64,000 nt of DNA from Acinetobacter calcoaceticus (GTDB lineage: Bacteria > Pseudomonadota > Gammaproteobacteria > Pseudomonadales > Moraxellaceae): positions 124,001 through 188,000 of the forward strand of contig NZ_JADVKT010000006.1 of NCBI RefSeq assembly GCF_016508255.1, given 5' to 3'. Shown here one piece after another: positions 47,576 to 56,564 of the stretch. The notes below the pieces were generated by a model, which had not been told where the DNA came from, ran no database searches, and saw only the letters and a list, made by a program, of their open reading frames with translations. Position 1 is the stretch's first letter, and every line of letters begins with the position of its first letter. Made by a program: the position numbers and the translations under genes.

Positions 47576-48310
47576 TTATTTTTTCATGTTGCCTGCATGT
47601 AATCCACATTCTTTTTGAGTCGCTTCTTCCCACCACCAGCGTCCTTCACGCTCATGTTGGTTCGGTAATACAGCTCGTGTACATGGTTCACAGCCGATAG
47701 AAACAAAACCACGCTCGTGGAGAGGGTTGTATGGAATTTCCATCATACGGATGTAACTCCATACTTCGGCACTTGTCCAGTTCGCTAGAGGATTATATTT
47801 AATGAGTTGTTTATTTGGACCAGAGAAGCCTACATCAGCTTGTACTACAGGAATTTCTGTACGTGTACCGGGACTTTGATCTTTACGTTGACCTGTAATC
47901 CAGCCATCTAAAGTAGCAAGTTTTTTACGTAAAGGCTGAACTTTTCGAATACCACAACATTCCTGATGGCCATCTGTAAAAAAGCTGAATAGACCTTTTT
48001 CATTTACCATGTTTTGAACAGCTTCAGATTCAGGGAAGCAAATTTCGATATTGATATTGTAGTGTTTACGGACAGTTTCAATAAATTGGTAAGTTTCAGC
48101 ATGGAGGCGGCCAGTATCGAGACTAAAGACACGGAAAGGCTTACCTAAACGTGAAGCAATATCAATTAAAACAACATCTTCTGCTCCCGAAAAAGAAATT
48201 GCGATTTCACCTTGTTGGCTTAAGGCAAGCTCTAAAATTTCTCGAGGACTTTTGTTTGCATATTCAGCAGCAAGAGCATCTACGATATCAATAGTCGGAA
48301 TAACGGTCAT
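47576..48310 (-). CDS. cysH: adenylyl-sulfate / phosphoadenylyl-sulfate reductase, iron-sulfur type
   Basis: Reduces activated sulfate to sulfite in cysteine synthesis (244 residues). The catalytic tail KECGLH (C235) is present, and so is the CC...CxxC set for a [4Fe-4S] cluster: C118/C119 in HQECCGIRK and C207/C210 in GCEPCTRAV. Cluster-bearing members use APS rather than PAPS, so the name 'APS reductase' is more apt than the E. coli-type PAPS reductase. The start at 48310 has AGGAA seven bases before it; an earlier ATG at 48340 would add ten residues without a site. No other sulfate genes adjoin. Confidence 0.93.
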   Translation of the reverse strand: MTVIPTIDIVDALAAEYANKSPREILELALSQQGEIAISFSGAEDVVLIDIASRLGKPFRVFSLDTGRLHAETYQFIETVRKHYNINIEICFPESEAVQNMVNEKGLFSFFTDGHQECCGIRKVQPLRKKLATLDGWITGQRKDQSPGTRTEIPVVQADVGFSGPNKQLIKYNPLANWTSAEVWSYIRMMEIPYNPLHERGFVSIGCEPCTRAVLPNQHEREGRWWWEEATQKECGLHAGNMKK

Positions 48311-48494
48311 GTGTGTTCCTGGCAAAAGGCTTGGGCGCATTGATTTATGAAAAATATTCTAAAGGATAGTGAATAAATTGCTTAGCACTTTAATTTCAAA
48401 CCTTATGAATAAAATTGATTTGATCAATAACAACGCAAAACTGAAAATCTTAATGGTATGATACAGCAATTTTTAACCAACGTTGGAAGCATTC

Positions 48495-49112
48495 ATGGAA
48501 ATCGTATGCCTAGATCTTGAAGGGGTTTTAGTTCCTGAAATCTGGATCAATTTCGCAAAAAAAACAGGGATTAAAGAACTAGAAGCAACAACTCGTGATA
48601 TTCCAGATTATGATGTTTTAATGACTCAGCGTCTTAATATTTTAAAACAACACGGTCTAGGCTTAAATGATATTCAAGAAGTAATCGCGGAGATGGGGCC
48701 TTTACCTGGTGCAAAAGAGTTTGTTGAATGGGTGAGTACTCATTTCCAACTCGTGATTTTGTCAGATACTTTCTATGAGTTTGCACATCCTTTAATGAAG
48801 CAATTGGGGTGGCCAACAATTTTCTGTCATAAATTAGAGACAGATGAAGAGGGGATGATTACGGCTTATAAACTACGTCAACCAGATCAAAAACGTGAGT
48901 CGGTTAAAGCACTTCATGGCTTAAATTTCCGTGTAATCGCCGCTGGTGACTCATATAACGATACAACTATGCTTGGCGAAGCTGACCATGGTTTCTTATT
49001 TGATGCGCCTGCAAACGTAATTGCTGAATTTCCACAGTTCCCTGCAATTCATGGCTATGATGCTTTAAAAGAAGCAATCCGTTCAGTTTCGAAACGTAGC
49101 ATCCCTGCTTAA
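48495..49112 (+). CDS. thrH: ThrH, phosphoserine phosphatase / homoserine phosphotransferase
   Basis: HAD-superfamily enzyme of 205 residues, exactly the length of Pseudomonas ThrH. The first HAD motif is the ThrH form CLDLEGVLVPEIW (D7, with Glu in place of the second Asp); LSDTFYEF is motif II and AAGDSYNDTTMLG is motif IV. It dephosphorylates phosphoserine and can pass the phosphate to homoserine. The ATG at 48495 is chosen over a TTG at 48483. Divergent from cysH; closed by a terminator shared with the FadL-type gene. Confidence 0.93.
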   Translation: MEIVCLDLEGVLVPEIWINFAKKTGIKELEATTRDIPDYDVLMTQRLNILKQHGLGLNDIQEVIAEMGPLPGAKEFVEWVSTHFQLVILSDTFYEFAHPLMKQLGWPTIFCHKLETDEEGMITAYKLRQPDQKRESVKALHGLNFRVIAAGDSYNDTTMLGEADHGFLFDAPANVIAEFPQFPAIHGYDALKEAIRSVSKRSIPA

Positions 49113-49124
49113 AAAATAAATAAT

Positions 49125-49151
49125 AAAAAAGGCGCTTTAAGCGCCTTTTTT
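49125..49151. terminator. bidirectional terminator
   Basis: AAAAAAGGCGCTT-AAGCGCCTTTTTT, a self-complementary sequence between convergent thrH and the FadL-type gene. Confidence 0.9.
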
Positions 49152-49171
49152 ATTTGAGGTGATTTTTAAAC

Positions 49172-50602
49172 TTAGAATTTATAACCAAGTTTTAAACCAT
49201 AAGCGATCGCATTGTTGTCAGAAAACTCAGCAACATATTGATCGGTACCAGCTTGAGCACCTGTTTGAGCTTTAGCATCACCTAACCAGAAGTATTTTAC
49301 ACCACCAGCAATGAATGTTTGTGGAGTAGGACTGTATTGAACACCTAATCCTACGTTCCAGTAACCTTCTGTTGGACCTAATGTCGTTATAGGGTTACCA
49401 GCGCCAGAGTCCCAACCTACAGAGACATTACCAGCCCATTTATCATTAAGCTTACGACCGACACCAGCATTCACTGACCATTGATCATCAGCATATTCAA
49501 CTAAGTTAAAACCATTTGGACGACCAACAAGACCGCCTACAGCTTCTGAAACTTTACCAAATTTATATGGTTGAATTGAGAAGTCTTTCCAGTTCACCCA
49601 GCGTACATTGGCGAACGCAACAGTATTAGCCATGATACCTGTTTGGAAATCAAGGTTAACAGACTGTGGTGTGGTAATTGTAGTTTTACCAGATGAGTTA
49701 ATCGCTTGAAGTTTAGAAGCTGGAACATCTAAACCAGCAAGTACTGAAGTAAGACCTGGGAAATTTAATAAAGATAGATTTTCATTAATATCCACTTTAT
49801 GATCAATTTCAGAACGGTAAGTTACAGATGTTTTAAGTGCAATTTCAGGAATTTGATAAGCTGCGCCTACTAACCAACCTGCGCCTGTCGTTTCTTTAAT
49901 ATTTGCATCATAACCGTTATAAAGGCTATAAGCTTGACCTCGTAAGCTTACATTACCTTTAACTGTTTGTAATACAGGACCTGCGTAGAAATTGAAGTTT
50001 TGAGTTGGCTGGTAACCAAAAACAAAAGATAAGTTTTGAGTATCAACTTTAACTTTAGTTCCACCATTACCTAAATAATTATTTGCTGCAGAAAGAGCAC
50101 CAGCAAGTTGTTGAAATTGTGGACTTGCTAGAACTTGCCCTTTTGCTAAAGCTAAAGTTTGGTCATTAACAGGTAAGCCTTGGGCTTCTAAAGCGGCTGT
50201 TGCTTTTTTAGTAACGAGGCCATCGACAGCTGCTGCAGATAAAACAGTATCAGTACCTGGATGAGATACGAATACATTATTACCTGAATATTCTGCATCC
50301 GCTCCAAATGGTTGGTCATAGAGTAGACCGAAAGAGAATTTATCGTTGAGTTGTAATTTTAATGCAGCACTTGGGAAGTAGTAATCATTACCCATGTCAT
50401 CAATATGACGACGTGTTGCGCTTGATCCTGCTTCTTTACCTTCTACAGTTGGATCTAAAGCAGTGATACCTGCTTCAAAATAGTTACCAGGCTGCAAAAA
50501 TGCGGACATTGATTGTCCAGAGCGATCCAAAGCCGCTGCGAAAACCCCAGTTGCAGGCAGCGTTGCTAAAATTATTGCAGTGCTCAGATGTTTTAATTTC
50601 AT
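49172..50602 (-). CDS. FadL/OmpP1 family outer membrane transport protein
   Basis: A 476-residue outer-membrane beta-barrel for hydrophobic compounds. Signal peptide MKLKHLSTAIILATLPATGVFA, a plug region, then alternating amphipathic strands ending in a C-terminal aromatic residue (AYGLKLGYKF), as required for BAM insertion. Segments such as FSFGLLYDQPFGADAEYSG and FVFGYQPTQNFNFYAGPVLQ are typical of the family. Long-chain fatty acids are the best-known cargo; aromatics or alkanes are alternatives. AAGGAAAG precedes the ATG. A pair of palindromic repeats lies 72-104 bases upstream of the start. Confidence 0.9.
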   Translation of the reverse strand: MKLKHLSTAIILATLPATGVFAAALDRSGQSMSAFLQPGNYFEAGITALDPTVEGKEAGSSATRRHIDDMGNDYYFPSAALKLQLNDKFSFGLLYDQPFGADAEYSGNNVFVSHPGTDTVLSAAAVDGLVTKKATAALEAQGLPVNDQTLALAKGQVLASPQFQQLAGALSAANNYLGNGGTKVKVDTQNLSFVFGYQPTQNFNFYAGPVLQTVKGNVSLRGQAYSLYNGYDANIKETTGAGWLVGAAYQIPEIALKTSVTYRSEIDHKVDINENLSLLNFPGLTSVLAGLDVPASKLQAINSSGKTTITTPQSVNLDFQTGIMANTVAFANVRWVNWKDFSIQPYKFGKVSEAVGGLVGRPNGFNLVEYADDQWSVNAGVGRKLNDKWAGNVSVGWDSGAGNPITTLGPTEGYWNVGLGVQYSPTPQTFIAGGVKYFWLGDAKAQTGAQAGTDQYVAEFSDNNAIAYGLKLGYKF

Positions 50603-50673
50603 TTTAATCTTTCCTTGAACTTCAAGACATTTTTTTAAAATTAACAGAGTTAAACCGTTTAAACTGTGTTGCC

Positions 50674-50706
50674 TTCAAAGCTTTTAATTACAAGTTTCAA
50701 AGCTTT
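50674..50706 (-). promoter_or_regulatory. paired TTCAAAGCTTT repeats upstream of the FadL-type gene
   Basis: TTCAAAGCTTT occurs at 50674-50684 and 50696-50706, 22 bases apart (two DNA turns), each with the palindromic core AAAGCTTT. This spacing suits a dimeric repressor or activator binding twice on one face. The regulator is unknown. Confidence 0.35.
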
Positions 50707-51199
50707 GATAACTCCATGTAACAAAAATAGCATAATTACAATAAGAGTAAATCTGTTATATGAACTGAAGAGTACTCATTTTTTATACAAATAGTGTCAA
50801 TAATGAATGAAATATGAAAGAATAATTTCATTGTTAAATTGTTTTAATTAATTGATATTTATATTTTTAATCTATTATTTGTGATGACTGTTGTACTGAC
50901 ATTTTTGTCACAAATCCCAGAAAAATGGTCAAAGATTTTTTTGTAAAAATATGAATTGATTGATCATGAAGTGAGTGTTGGTTATCAGTTTTACTTGATA
51001 AGTCCATTTCTTCTACATCTGTATATTATTGATTCAGTTTTATATTCTTAATTACATAGCGAAAATTAGGCTTATTTTTTTACCATTTGATCTATTTTTT
51101 GGATGGTTTGAGTCTGCCTGTTTGGGAGTTGCTATGAGAGAATAACGGAAAATATCAAGATAGATTCGGCTATTTTACTTTTAGAGCTAAAACACATTG
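50707..51199. other. non-coding AT-rich stretch
   Basis: About 490 bases with no credible gene, hairpin or terminator. The promoter region of the FadL-type gene must begin here; nothing else was recognised. Confidence 0.6.
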
Positions 51200-51898
51200 T
51201 TAGAGTGGGTATAACTTTTCATCAAACTCTTCAAGTTTTGGAAACTTCAAAGGTTCAAGCTGGTCGAGGTGAGTAAGATACGTTACATAATCATCAAGAA
51301 TAGTTTCTCGTGCTTCTTGGCTAATATAGGGTACATGGTAGGCAATAAATGGCGGTAAAACTTCAAAACCAGCATATGCTAAAGTACCGCGTTGAATAGG
51401 GGAGAGATAATGTTCAATTGGGCCATGAATAGAATTTTCTCCAAACATATGGGTTCTACCACCAAGTGTTAAACACAGCATGGCTTTTTTACCGCTCATT
51501 CCACCGTGGTTATAGAAACGTTTGCCGCCGTAAAAGAGCCCTGAAACAAATACTCGATCAATCCAGCCTTTTAAAATTGCTGGCACAGATGTCCAGTAAA
51601 GTGGAAAATTTAAAATAACTAAATCAGCTTTTTTTACCTTTTCAATTTCTGCTTGAATGTCAGGAGCTAGAAATTGATTTTTACTGGCATTTCTTTGCTC
51701 TAATGCATAGTTAAAATAATCAGGTTGGTTGAGTTCTAAAAAATCCTCTTTGGAAGCTACAGGATTAAATTGCATTGCATATAAATCTGAAACTTCTACA
51801 TGATGACCAAACTTTTTAAAGGTCTGCTGAGCTGTCGTTTTCAATGATGCTGTAAAAGACTGTGGCTCTGGGTGAGCATGAACAATCAGAATATTCAT
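51200..51898 (-). CDS. NAD(P)H-dependent oxidoreductase, flavodoxin-like NQO1/KefF family
   Basis: A 232-residue FMN or FAD protein. Opening MNILIVHAHPEPQSFTASL and the central LVILNFPLYWTSVPAILKGWIDRVF are the family's phosphate-binding and ring-binding segments. Members reduce quinones or act as regulators of K+ efflux. The gene is divergent from the AraC-type regulator, with 164 bases between the two starts, so control by that regulator is a reasonable guess. Confidence 0.9.
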   Translation of the reverse strand: MNILIVHAHPEPQSFTASLKTTAQQTFKKFGHHVEVSDLYAMQFNPVASKEDFLELNQPDYFNYALEQRNASKNQFLAPDIQAEIEKVKKADLVILNFPLYWTSVPAILKGWIDRVFVSGLFYGGKRFYNHGGMSGKKAMLCLTLGGRTHMFGENSIHGPIEHYLSPIQRGTLAYAGFEVLPPFIAYHVPYISQEARETILDDYVTYLTHLDQLEPLKFPKLEEFDEKLYPL

Positions 51899-52062
51899 AA
51901 GGCACTTTTACTCTTCAAAATAAAGTTGGTAGCAATATGCTTTTATGCAATCAAGCAAGTTTCCCTTGAATGACTATGCCTGAATTTGAAAACGTGGCAT
52001 AGTTCAAGAACTGACAGTTTTTACCATTTAACGCCACAATTACGATGTCTGGTAGGACGCTC

Positions 52063-53097
52063 ATGAATCCAGAATTGCCCGGAACTTATATTAATTTGTT
52101 AGCTGATATGGTTAAGCGCTGGAATATTTCTGGTGAACAGCTTTTAGATGGAAGTAGTATCACATTAGAACAATTAGAAAAACCCTATTGGTATGTTGAG
52201 TTTCACACTTTAAATAAGCTACTTGAACGTGCAATTAAGCTTACTCATGAGCCAGCATTGGCGAGTTATTTAGCCCTCGAAATGAAAGCATCTTGTTATG
52301 GTTCGGTGGGTATGGCGGCCATGGTTTGTGGAAATTTAGAGGAAGCCTTAAAAATACTTGAACAATTTATCGGGTCGCGTTGTGACGCGTTTAAACCAGA
52401 GTTAAAACAAGACCAAGATTATATTCACTGGTCTATACGTCAGCCTTTGAAAGCTTTTCAGTTGAGTCCAGATGCTGCTATTTTTTTGTTATTGGGTTTT
52501 GTTCAAATCGTGAAACATTTAACGGGGCTATCATTTTTAGGTACCGTTAAACTGAATATGCCTAAACCCGTCGGTTTTTCAAAATTAAAAGATGAATTGG
52601 GCGTAGATTGTTTATTTAATCAAAAACATAATGTCTGGATTTTTCCAAAAGAATATTTATCGCGGCCTATACTAACGGCTGACCCTATGCTGGCATCTTT
52701 ATTGAAAGCACAATGTAAAAAAGATATAGATAAATTGAAGTTACGCAGTGGATGGAAAGCAGAAATTAGCCAAGTAATTAAAAAATTATTGATGAATAAT
52801 CAGGGGGAAATGTTAAAAGTTAAGCAAGTCGCCCAAATGATGAATATGTCAGAGCGTAGCTTACAACGATATTTGGCAACCGAAAATACGAGCTTCTCAG
52901 CATTAGTTGATTTAACCAGAAAGCAACACGCACATAATCTTTTAAAAAATAAATCATTATCGATTGAAGCTGTGGCTTTGAGTTTAGGTTATGCCGATAC
53001 ATCCCATTTCACTCGTGCATTTAAACGTTGGATGGGAGTGACACCGAAGTATTATCAAACTCAGTTAAAACTAAAGAATTTAGATCTAAGTGAATAA
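52063..53097 (+). CDS. AraC family transcriptional regulator
   Basis: A 344-residue regulator: an N-terminal effector-binding domain of the long-chain (Arabinose_bd/OruR-like) kind, about residues 15-200, and a C-terminal double helix-turn-helix (VKQVAQMMNMSERSLQRYL, then SIEAVALSLGYADTSHFTRAFKRWMGVTPKYY). The ATG at 52063 has TAGGA five bases before it; an ATG at 52045 lacks a site. It is divergent from the oxidoreductase and convergent with the desaturase, either of which could be its target. Confidence 0.9.
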   Translation: MNPELPGTYINLLADMVKRWNISGEQLLDGSSITLEQLEKPYWYVEFHTLNKLLERAIKLTHEPALASYLALEMKASCYGSVGMAAMVCGNLEEALKILEQFIGSRCDAFKPELKQDQDYIHWSIRQPLKAFQLSPDAAIFLLLGFVQIVKHLTGLSFLGTVKLNMPKPVGFSKLKDELGVDCLFNQKHNVWIFPKEYLSRPILTADPMLASLLKAQCKKDIDKLKLRSGWKAEISQVIKKLLMNNQGEMLKVKQVAQMMNMSERSLQRYLATENTSFSALVDLTRKQHAHNLLKNKSLSIEAVALSLGYADTSHFTRAFKRWMGVTPKYYQTQLKLKNLDLSE

Positions 53098-53100
53098 TTA

Positions 53101-53130
53101 AGAAGACCACAAATTTGAAAGTGGTCTTCT
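53101..53130. terminator. hairpin between convergent araC-type and desaturase genes
   Basis: AGAAGACCAC (53101-53110) and GTGGTCTTCT (53121-53130) form a perfect 10-bp stem with a 10-base loop. T runs are modest, so it is a probable rather than certain terminator. Confidence 0.7.
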
Positions 53131-53139
53131 AACCATAAC

Positions 53140-54132
53140 TTAATTTGATGATTCTTGTTTTGATGAAAGTGATTCAATCACTTCAAAATAGCTAGGTGGG
53201 ACAGGAACATGTCCACGATCTCTTAATAGACGATGCATACGTGGCAATTTGAAGTAGGGTACTGAAGCCATTAAATGGTGTTCCATGTGGTAATTCACAT
53301 GAATAGGCGCCACAAAGCTTCTCGCAATCCAACCTGCACGTGTGGTGCGGGTATTGGTTAGTGCAGTACTACTGGTTTGCATACCTGCATGTTCTGCCAT
53401 AGAACGGATTCTGAGAAATAGAGGGAAGGGTGTTAAATAAGCTAAAGGCCATAACCAATAAAACCGTTGTTGACCAAAAGCTCTTAAAACACCATATAGC
53501 ACCGCGTTGGTTGCAATGGCTCCTGTACTGTTTTTTACCAGACTTTTTGCATAGTCAATAAGATGTTTATTGCTTCGGTCTAACCAGATTTGGTCATTGG
53601 CAACAGTCCATTTCATTAGATCGAGATCCATTAACACTCGACCTAAGCTAAATTTTAAACCTGTCATACCACTTAAATCGCGCAAGAATTTACGAGTAAG
53701 AGATTTTTTGCCTACAGGAAAACCGGAAACTAAAGAAAGATCGGGGTCATCTGGGGTAGATGTTTTTGCATGATGACGAACATGATGTATGCGGTATTTT
53801 TGTAGATCATTCCAGATTGGGCGGGCGCATAGCCATTCGCCTACAAAGTCATTTATTTTCTTATTTTTGAATAAGCTTTTATGTGATGCATCGTGCATCA
53901 AAATTGCTAGGCATAACTGGCGACCCGCCAAGATTGCTAAGGCAAGCATACAAGCAAGTAGTTTGCCCCAACTCGGTAAGTAGTCCCACATCAAAATTAA
54001 GCTAGCAAATGTTCCACCAATAACAGCCCATGTACTTACAACCGCCCAAGCACCATATGCATCTGAGGGTTGTGTGAGTTCCTGTATTTCTTCTCTGCTA
54101 AATAGATCGGTAACACTTACCTGTGCATTCAT
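53140..54132 (-). CDS. membrane fatty acid desaturase
   Basis: A 330-residue di-iron membrane desaturase. All three histidine boxes are present: H80/H84 in MHDASHKSLF, H115-H120 in HHVRHHAK, and HMEHHL near residue 281, with four membrane helices between them. Such enzymes introduce double bonds in acyl chains of phospholipids or acyl-CoA; regiospecificity cannot be read. Downstream hairpin shared with the AraC gene; upstream 106 bases separate it from the PaaX-like gene on the same strand and contain an ACAAATAT/ATATTTGT inverted repeat. Confidence 0.9.
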   Translation of the reverse strand: MNAQVSVTDLFSREEIQELTQPSDAYGAWAVVSTWAVIGGTFASLILMWDYLPSWGKLLACMLALAILAGRQLCLAILMHDASHKSLFKNKKINDFVGEWLCARPIWNDLQKYRIHHVRHHAKTSTPDDPDLSLVSGFPVGKKSLTRKFLRDLSGMTGLKFSLGRVLMDLDLMKWTVANDQIWLDRSNKHLIDYAKSLVKNSTGAIATNAVLYGVLRAFGQQRFYWLWPLAYLTPFPLFLRIRSMAEHAGMQTSSTALTNTRTTRAGWIARSFVAPIHVNYHMEHHLMASVPYFKLPRMHRLLRDRGHVPVPPSYFEVIESLSSKQESSN

Positions 54133-54175
54133 TTTTATTCTCCCAAATCAAATTTTGGTATTTGTCTTTTATATT

Positions 54176-54215
54176 ACAAATATAATTATAAAAATTTAAA
54201 AAGTGAAATATTTGT
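54176..54215 (-). promoter_or_regulatory. inverted repeat upstream of the desaturase gene
   Basis: ACAAATAT (54176-54183) and ATATTTGT (54208-54215) are perfect complements 24 bases apart in very AT-rich DNA. A possible operator; chance occurrence is not excluded. Confidence 0.25.
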
Positions 54216-54238
54216 TTGTAAAAAAATAAATCAGCTCA

Positions 54239-55039
54239 TTAATATTTTAGTTCTTGTTTATATACTTTTTTCCAAAGCTTCTGACCAATAGAGTCAAGCT
54301 GTTGTACATTTTTAGCAAATTGATTGCGGGCCTTTTCATTTACAAACGGGGCGGGCAATAAAGGATCATTCATAAGTAAAGCAATGGTTTCTCTACCTAA
54401 AAGGAGTGCTTGGGCTGCTGCTTCATTTAGCGGTAAATTTGCATATTCAAAAAGCCATTGCTGAATATCTTGGCTATACACTTCATAATTTTTTTCAAGT
54501 TGTTGGGTATCCCATAAAGAGAGGATTATCTGAAGGCTTTTTGAGTCGAAATGTTGAATCGTACAAATTTTAGCTTCTTTTTCTAAACCAGCTAAAACGA
54601 GCTCTTCACATGTCTTATCAAAAGTATAGGCCAGATTATCTGGGCGTATATAAATACTAGTTTCAAGTTCTTTAAAGCCGAATTGACGCAATGCTCGCTC
54701 TCTCTTTTTTAAAGCAGTTCGATCTATACGACCCAAGGTTCCTGTAAATACGGCAAGATACTGCTGTTGCCATTCTTTGGTTTGTTTAATACCATTTTTA
54801 CGGTTCAGAATGATTTTTGCCCATTCTTTTGTTGATGGCGAAAGTTGATAAATACCGCGCTCGACACTTTCTATCATGCCTTCATTTAACAAGCGTGTAG
54901 TGGCAACACGAATACCATTTTCACTCATATTAAAGAGTCTGGCTGCAATTAATATTTGTTTGATGGTGAGCTGAGAATAGGCTGAAGAAAGAAACAAATC
55001 GACAATGAGATGACGTGCATTAATTTTGGTATTTTTCAT
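54239..55039 (-). CDS. PaaX-like transcriptional regulator
   Basis: A 266-residue regulator with the PaaX layout: an N-terminal winged helix (SQLTIKQILIAARLFNMSENGIRVATTRLLNEGMIE), a middle Cas2-like domain (WAKIILNRKN... WQQQYLAVFTG) and a helical C-terminus with a conserved LLLGRE segment. PaaX represses phenylacetate catabolism genes, binding phenylacetyl-CoA; no paa genes are in the window, so this copy may serve another pathway. The closest gene downstream on the same strand is the desaturase. Confidence 0.8.
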   Translation of the reverse strand: MKNTKINARHLIVDLFLSSAYSQLTIKQILIAARLFNMSENGIRVATTRLLNEGMIESVERGIYQLSPSTKEWAKIILNRKNGIKQTKEWQQQYLAVFTGTLGRIDRTALKKRERALRQFGFKELETSIYIRPDNLAYTFDKTCEELVLAGLEKEAKICTIQHFDSKSLQIILSLWDTQQLEKNYEVYSQDIQQWLFEYANLPLNEAAAQALLLGRETIALLMNDPLLPAPFVNEKARNQFAKNVQQLDSIGQKLWKKVYKQELKY

Positions 55040-55388
55040 TCAGATAGAATTTTTGATATGAGTTGCATGTAAGAAAAATAATATCATGTTTTTGTAATGT
55101 CTTTTTAAGATCATTTATAGGGTAAATAAGCATAAAAATCTTTATCTATAAAATGAGATTTTTTTTTATTTCTTAATCAAGTTTATCTTTTTACGATAGT
55201 TAACCCAAGATTGTCATGATGATGTGATACATTATTCCACTTCAAATAAACTGCCTTTTGTTAAGGGCAATAACCACAAATGCTAGAAATGATCTGATAT
55301 TGAGCATGAACTAGACCAAAATTATGGTTTATACATGATATAAAACAAATTTTTAGACCTTTCTAGTGATTAACTTTTTGAGCAAGTG
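55040..55388. other. non-coding region between divergent paaX-like gene and uppP
   Basis: About 350 bases of AT-rich DNA without ORF or stable hairpin. It must hold both promoters; no convincing -35/-10 pair was identified. Confidence 0.5.
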
Positions 55389-56207
55389 ATGGAAAATTTT
55401 GAAGTTATAAAAGCACTGTTTTTAGGCTTTATCGAAGGCTTAACTGAATTTTTACCAATCTCGAGTACAGGCCATTTAATTTTATTTGGTCATATTATCG
55501 ATTTCCATTCAGACGGCGGTCGTGTATTTGAGGTTGTAATCCAGTTAGGTGCTATTTTAGCAGTGTGCTGGTTATACCGACAAAAAATTGTTAACTTGAT
55601 TAAGGGGTTCTTTAGTGGTGATGTGGAATCACGCCATTTTGCTATAAGTGTACTTATTGCATTTTTCCCAGCGGTCATTATTGGGGTTTTAGCAGTAGAC
55701 TTTATTAAAAGTGTTTTATTCAGCCCAATTGTGGTTGCTGTTGCCTTAATTGTTGGTGCTCTCATTATTTTCTGGGTTGAATCTAGACAATTTGAACATA
55801 AGACACTCGATGCAACCAAAATTACTTTTAAACAAGCACTTCTAGTTGGACTCGCTCAATGTGTTGCCATGATTCCGGGAACTTCACGTTCAGGTGCGAC
55901 TATTGTGGGGGGGATGTTTGCGGGCTTATCACGTAAAGCTGCTACAGAATTTTCTTTCTTCCTCGCTATGCCAACAATGTTGGGTGCTGCAACTTTTGAC
56001 TTGGTTAAAAATGCTGACGTACTGACCGCCGATAATATGATTAATATTGGGGTAGGTTTTGTTGCCGCTTTTATTGCAGCTTTGTTTGTTGTAAAAGCAT
56101 TGGTACTTTTTGTAGAGCGTCATACGTTACGTGTATTTGCTTGGTACCGAATTGCATTAGGTGTAATTATTCTGATTGCAGCGATGTTCTTTAATTTATC
56201 ACCTTAA
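55389..56207 (+). CDS. uppP: undecaprenyl-diphosphatase (BacA type)
   Basis: Inner-membrane enzyme (272 residues) that recycles undecaprenyl pyrophosphate for cell-wall and surface polysaccharide synthesis, and gives bacitracin tolerance. Signature motifs: [19 protein letters not shown] with the catalytic Glu, and [12 protein letters not shown]. About eight helices. The ATG at 55389 is preceded directly by an in-frame GTG; GAG at a proper distance favours the ATG. Confidence 0.95.
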   Translation: MENFEVIKALFLGFIEGLTEFLPISSTGHLILFGHIIDFHSDGGRVFEVVIQLGAILAVCWLYRQKIVNLIKGFFSGDVESRHFAISVLIAFFPAVIIGVLAVDFIKSVLFSPIVVAVALIVGALIIFWVESRQFEHKTLDATKITFKQALLVGLAQCVAMIPGTSRSGATIVGGMFAGLSRKAATEFSFFLAMPTMLGAATFDLVKNADVLTADNMINIGVGFVAAFIAALFVVKALVLFVERHTLRVFAWYRIALGVIILIAAMFFNLSP

Positions 56208-56223
56208 ATAATCTGATGAAGTG

Positions 56224-56251
56224 AAAAACCTAGAGCGTTCTAGGTTTTTTT
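56224..56251 (+). terminator. terminator of uppP
   Basis: AAAACCTAGA-GCGT-TCTAGGTTTT followed by more T; perfect 10-bp stem. Confidence 0.9.
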
Positions 56252-56364
56252 ATGCCTAAAAATTGATTTGAATTACCTCTTTATACAAAGTAAACGTAAG
56301 ACAGATGTTTTCATTTTAGGTTCATTGTTATATTGATTATTAGATTACTTCTCACAATAAAACT

Positions 56365-56520
56365 ATGCCGCAAAATCATCTTACAGAACATTTGGTCAAT
56401 GTATTTTTGCACTTGGCTCCAGCACAAGCAGCCTATAAAGTGGGGTATGTCAGTGCTTCCCCATTCAGCTGAGAATTTAACCGACTGTTTGGCGTTCCAC
56501 CCAAGTCCTCAATTATTTAA
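56365..56520 (+). pseudogene. AraC-type regulator remnant, C-terminal helix-turn-helix with in-frame stop
   Basis: In one frame, 35 codons ending AAYKVGYVSASPFS are followed by TGA (56470-56472) and then EFNRLFGVPPKSSII and a stop. Read through, AAYKVGYVSASPFS-x-EFNRLFGVPP is the second HTH and end of an AraC protein, where x is normally Arg (CGA to TGA is one base change). Homology is not seen upstream of about 56400, so only a fragment of roughly 50 codons remains. No ribosome binding site is visible. Confidence 0.8.
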
Positions 56521-56564
56521 CGTAGATTAGTATTTTGAAATATAAATCAAACATGGAGCATTTT

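Noticed and set aside
56333..56530. 65-codon ORF between uppP and the quinone oxidoreductase
   Set aside because: Wrong frame; the neighbouring frame carries the AraC remnant, which explains the open reading.
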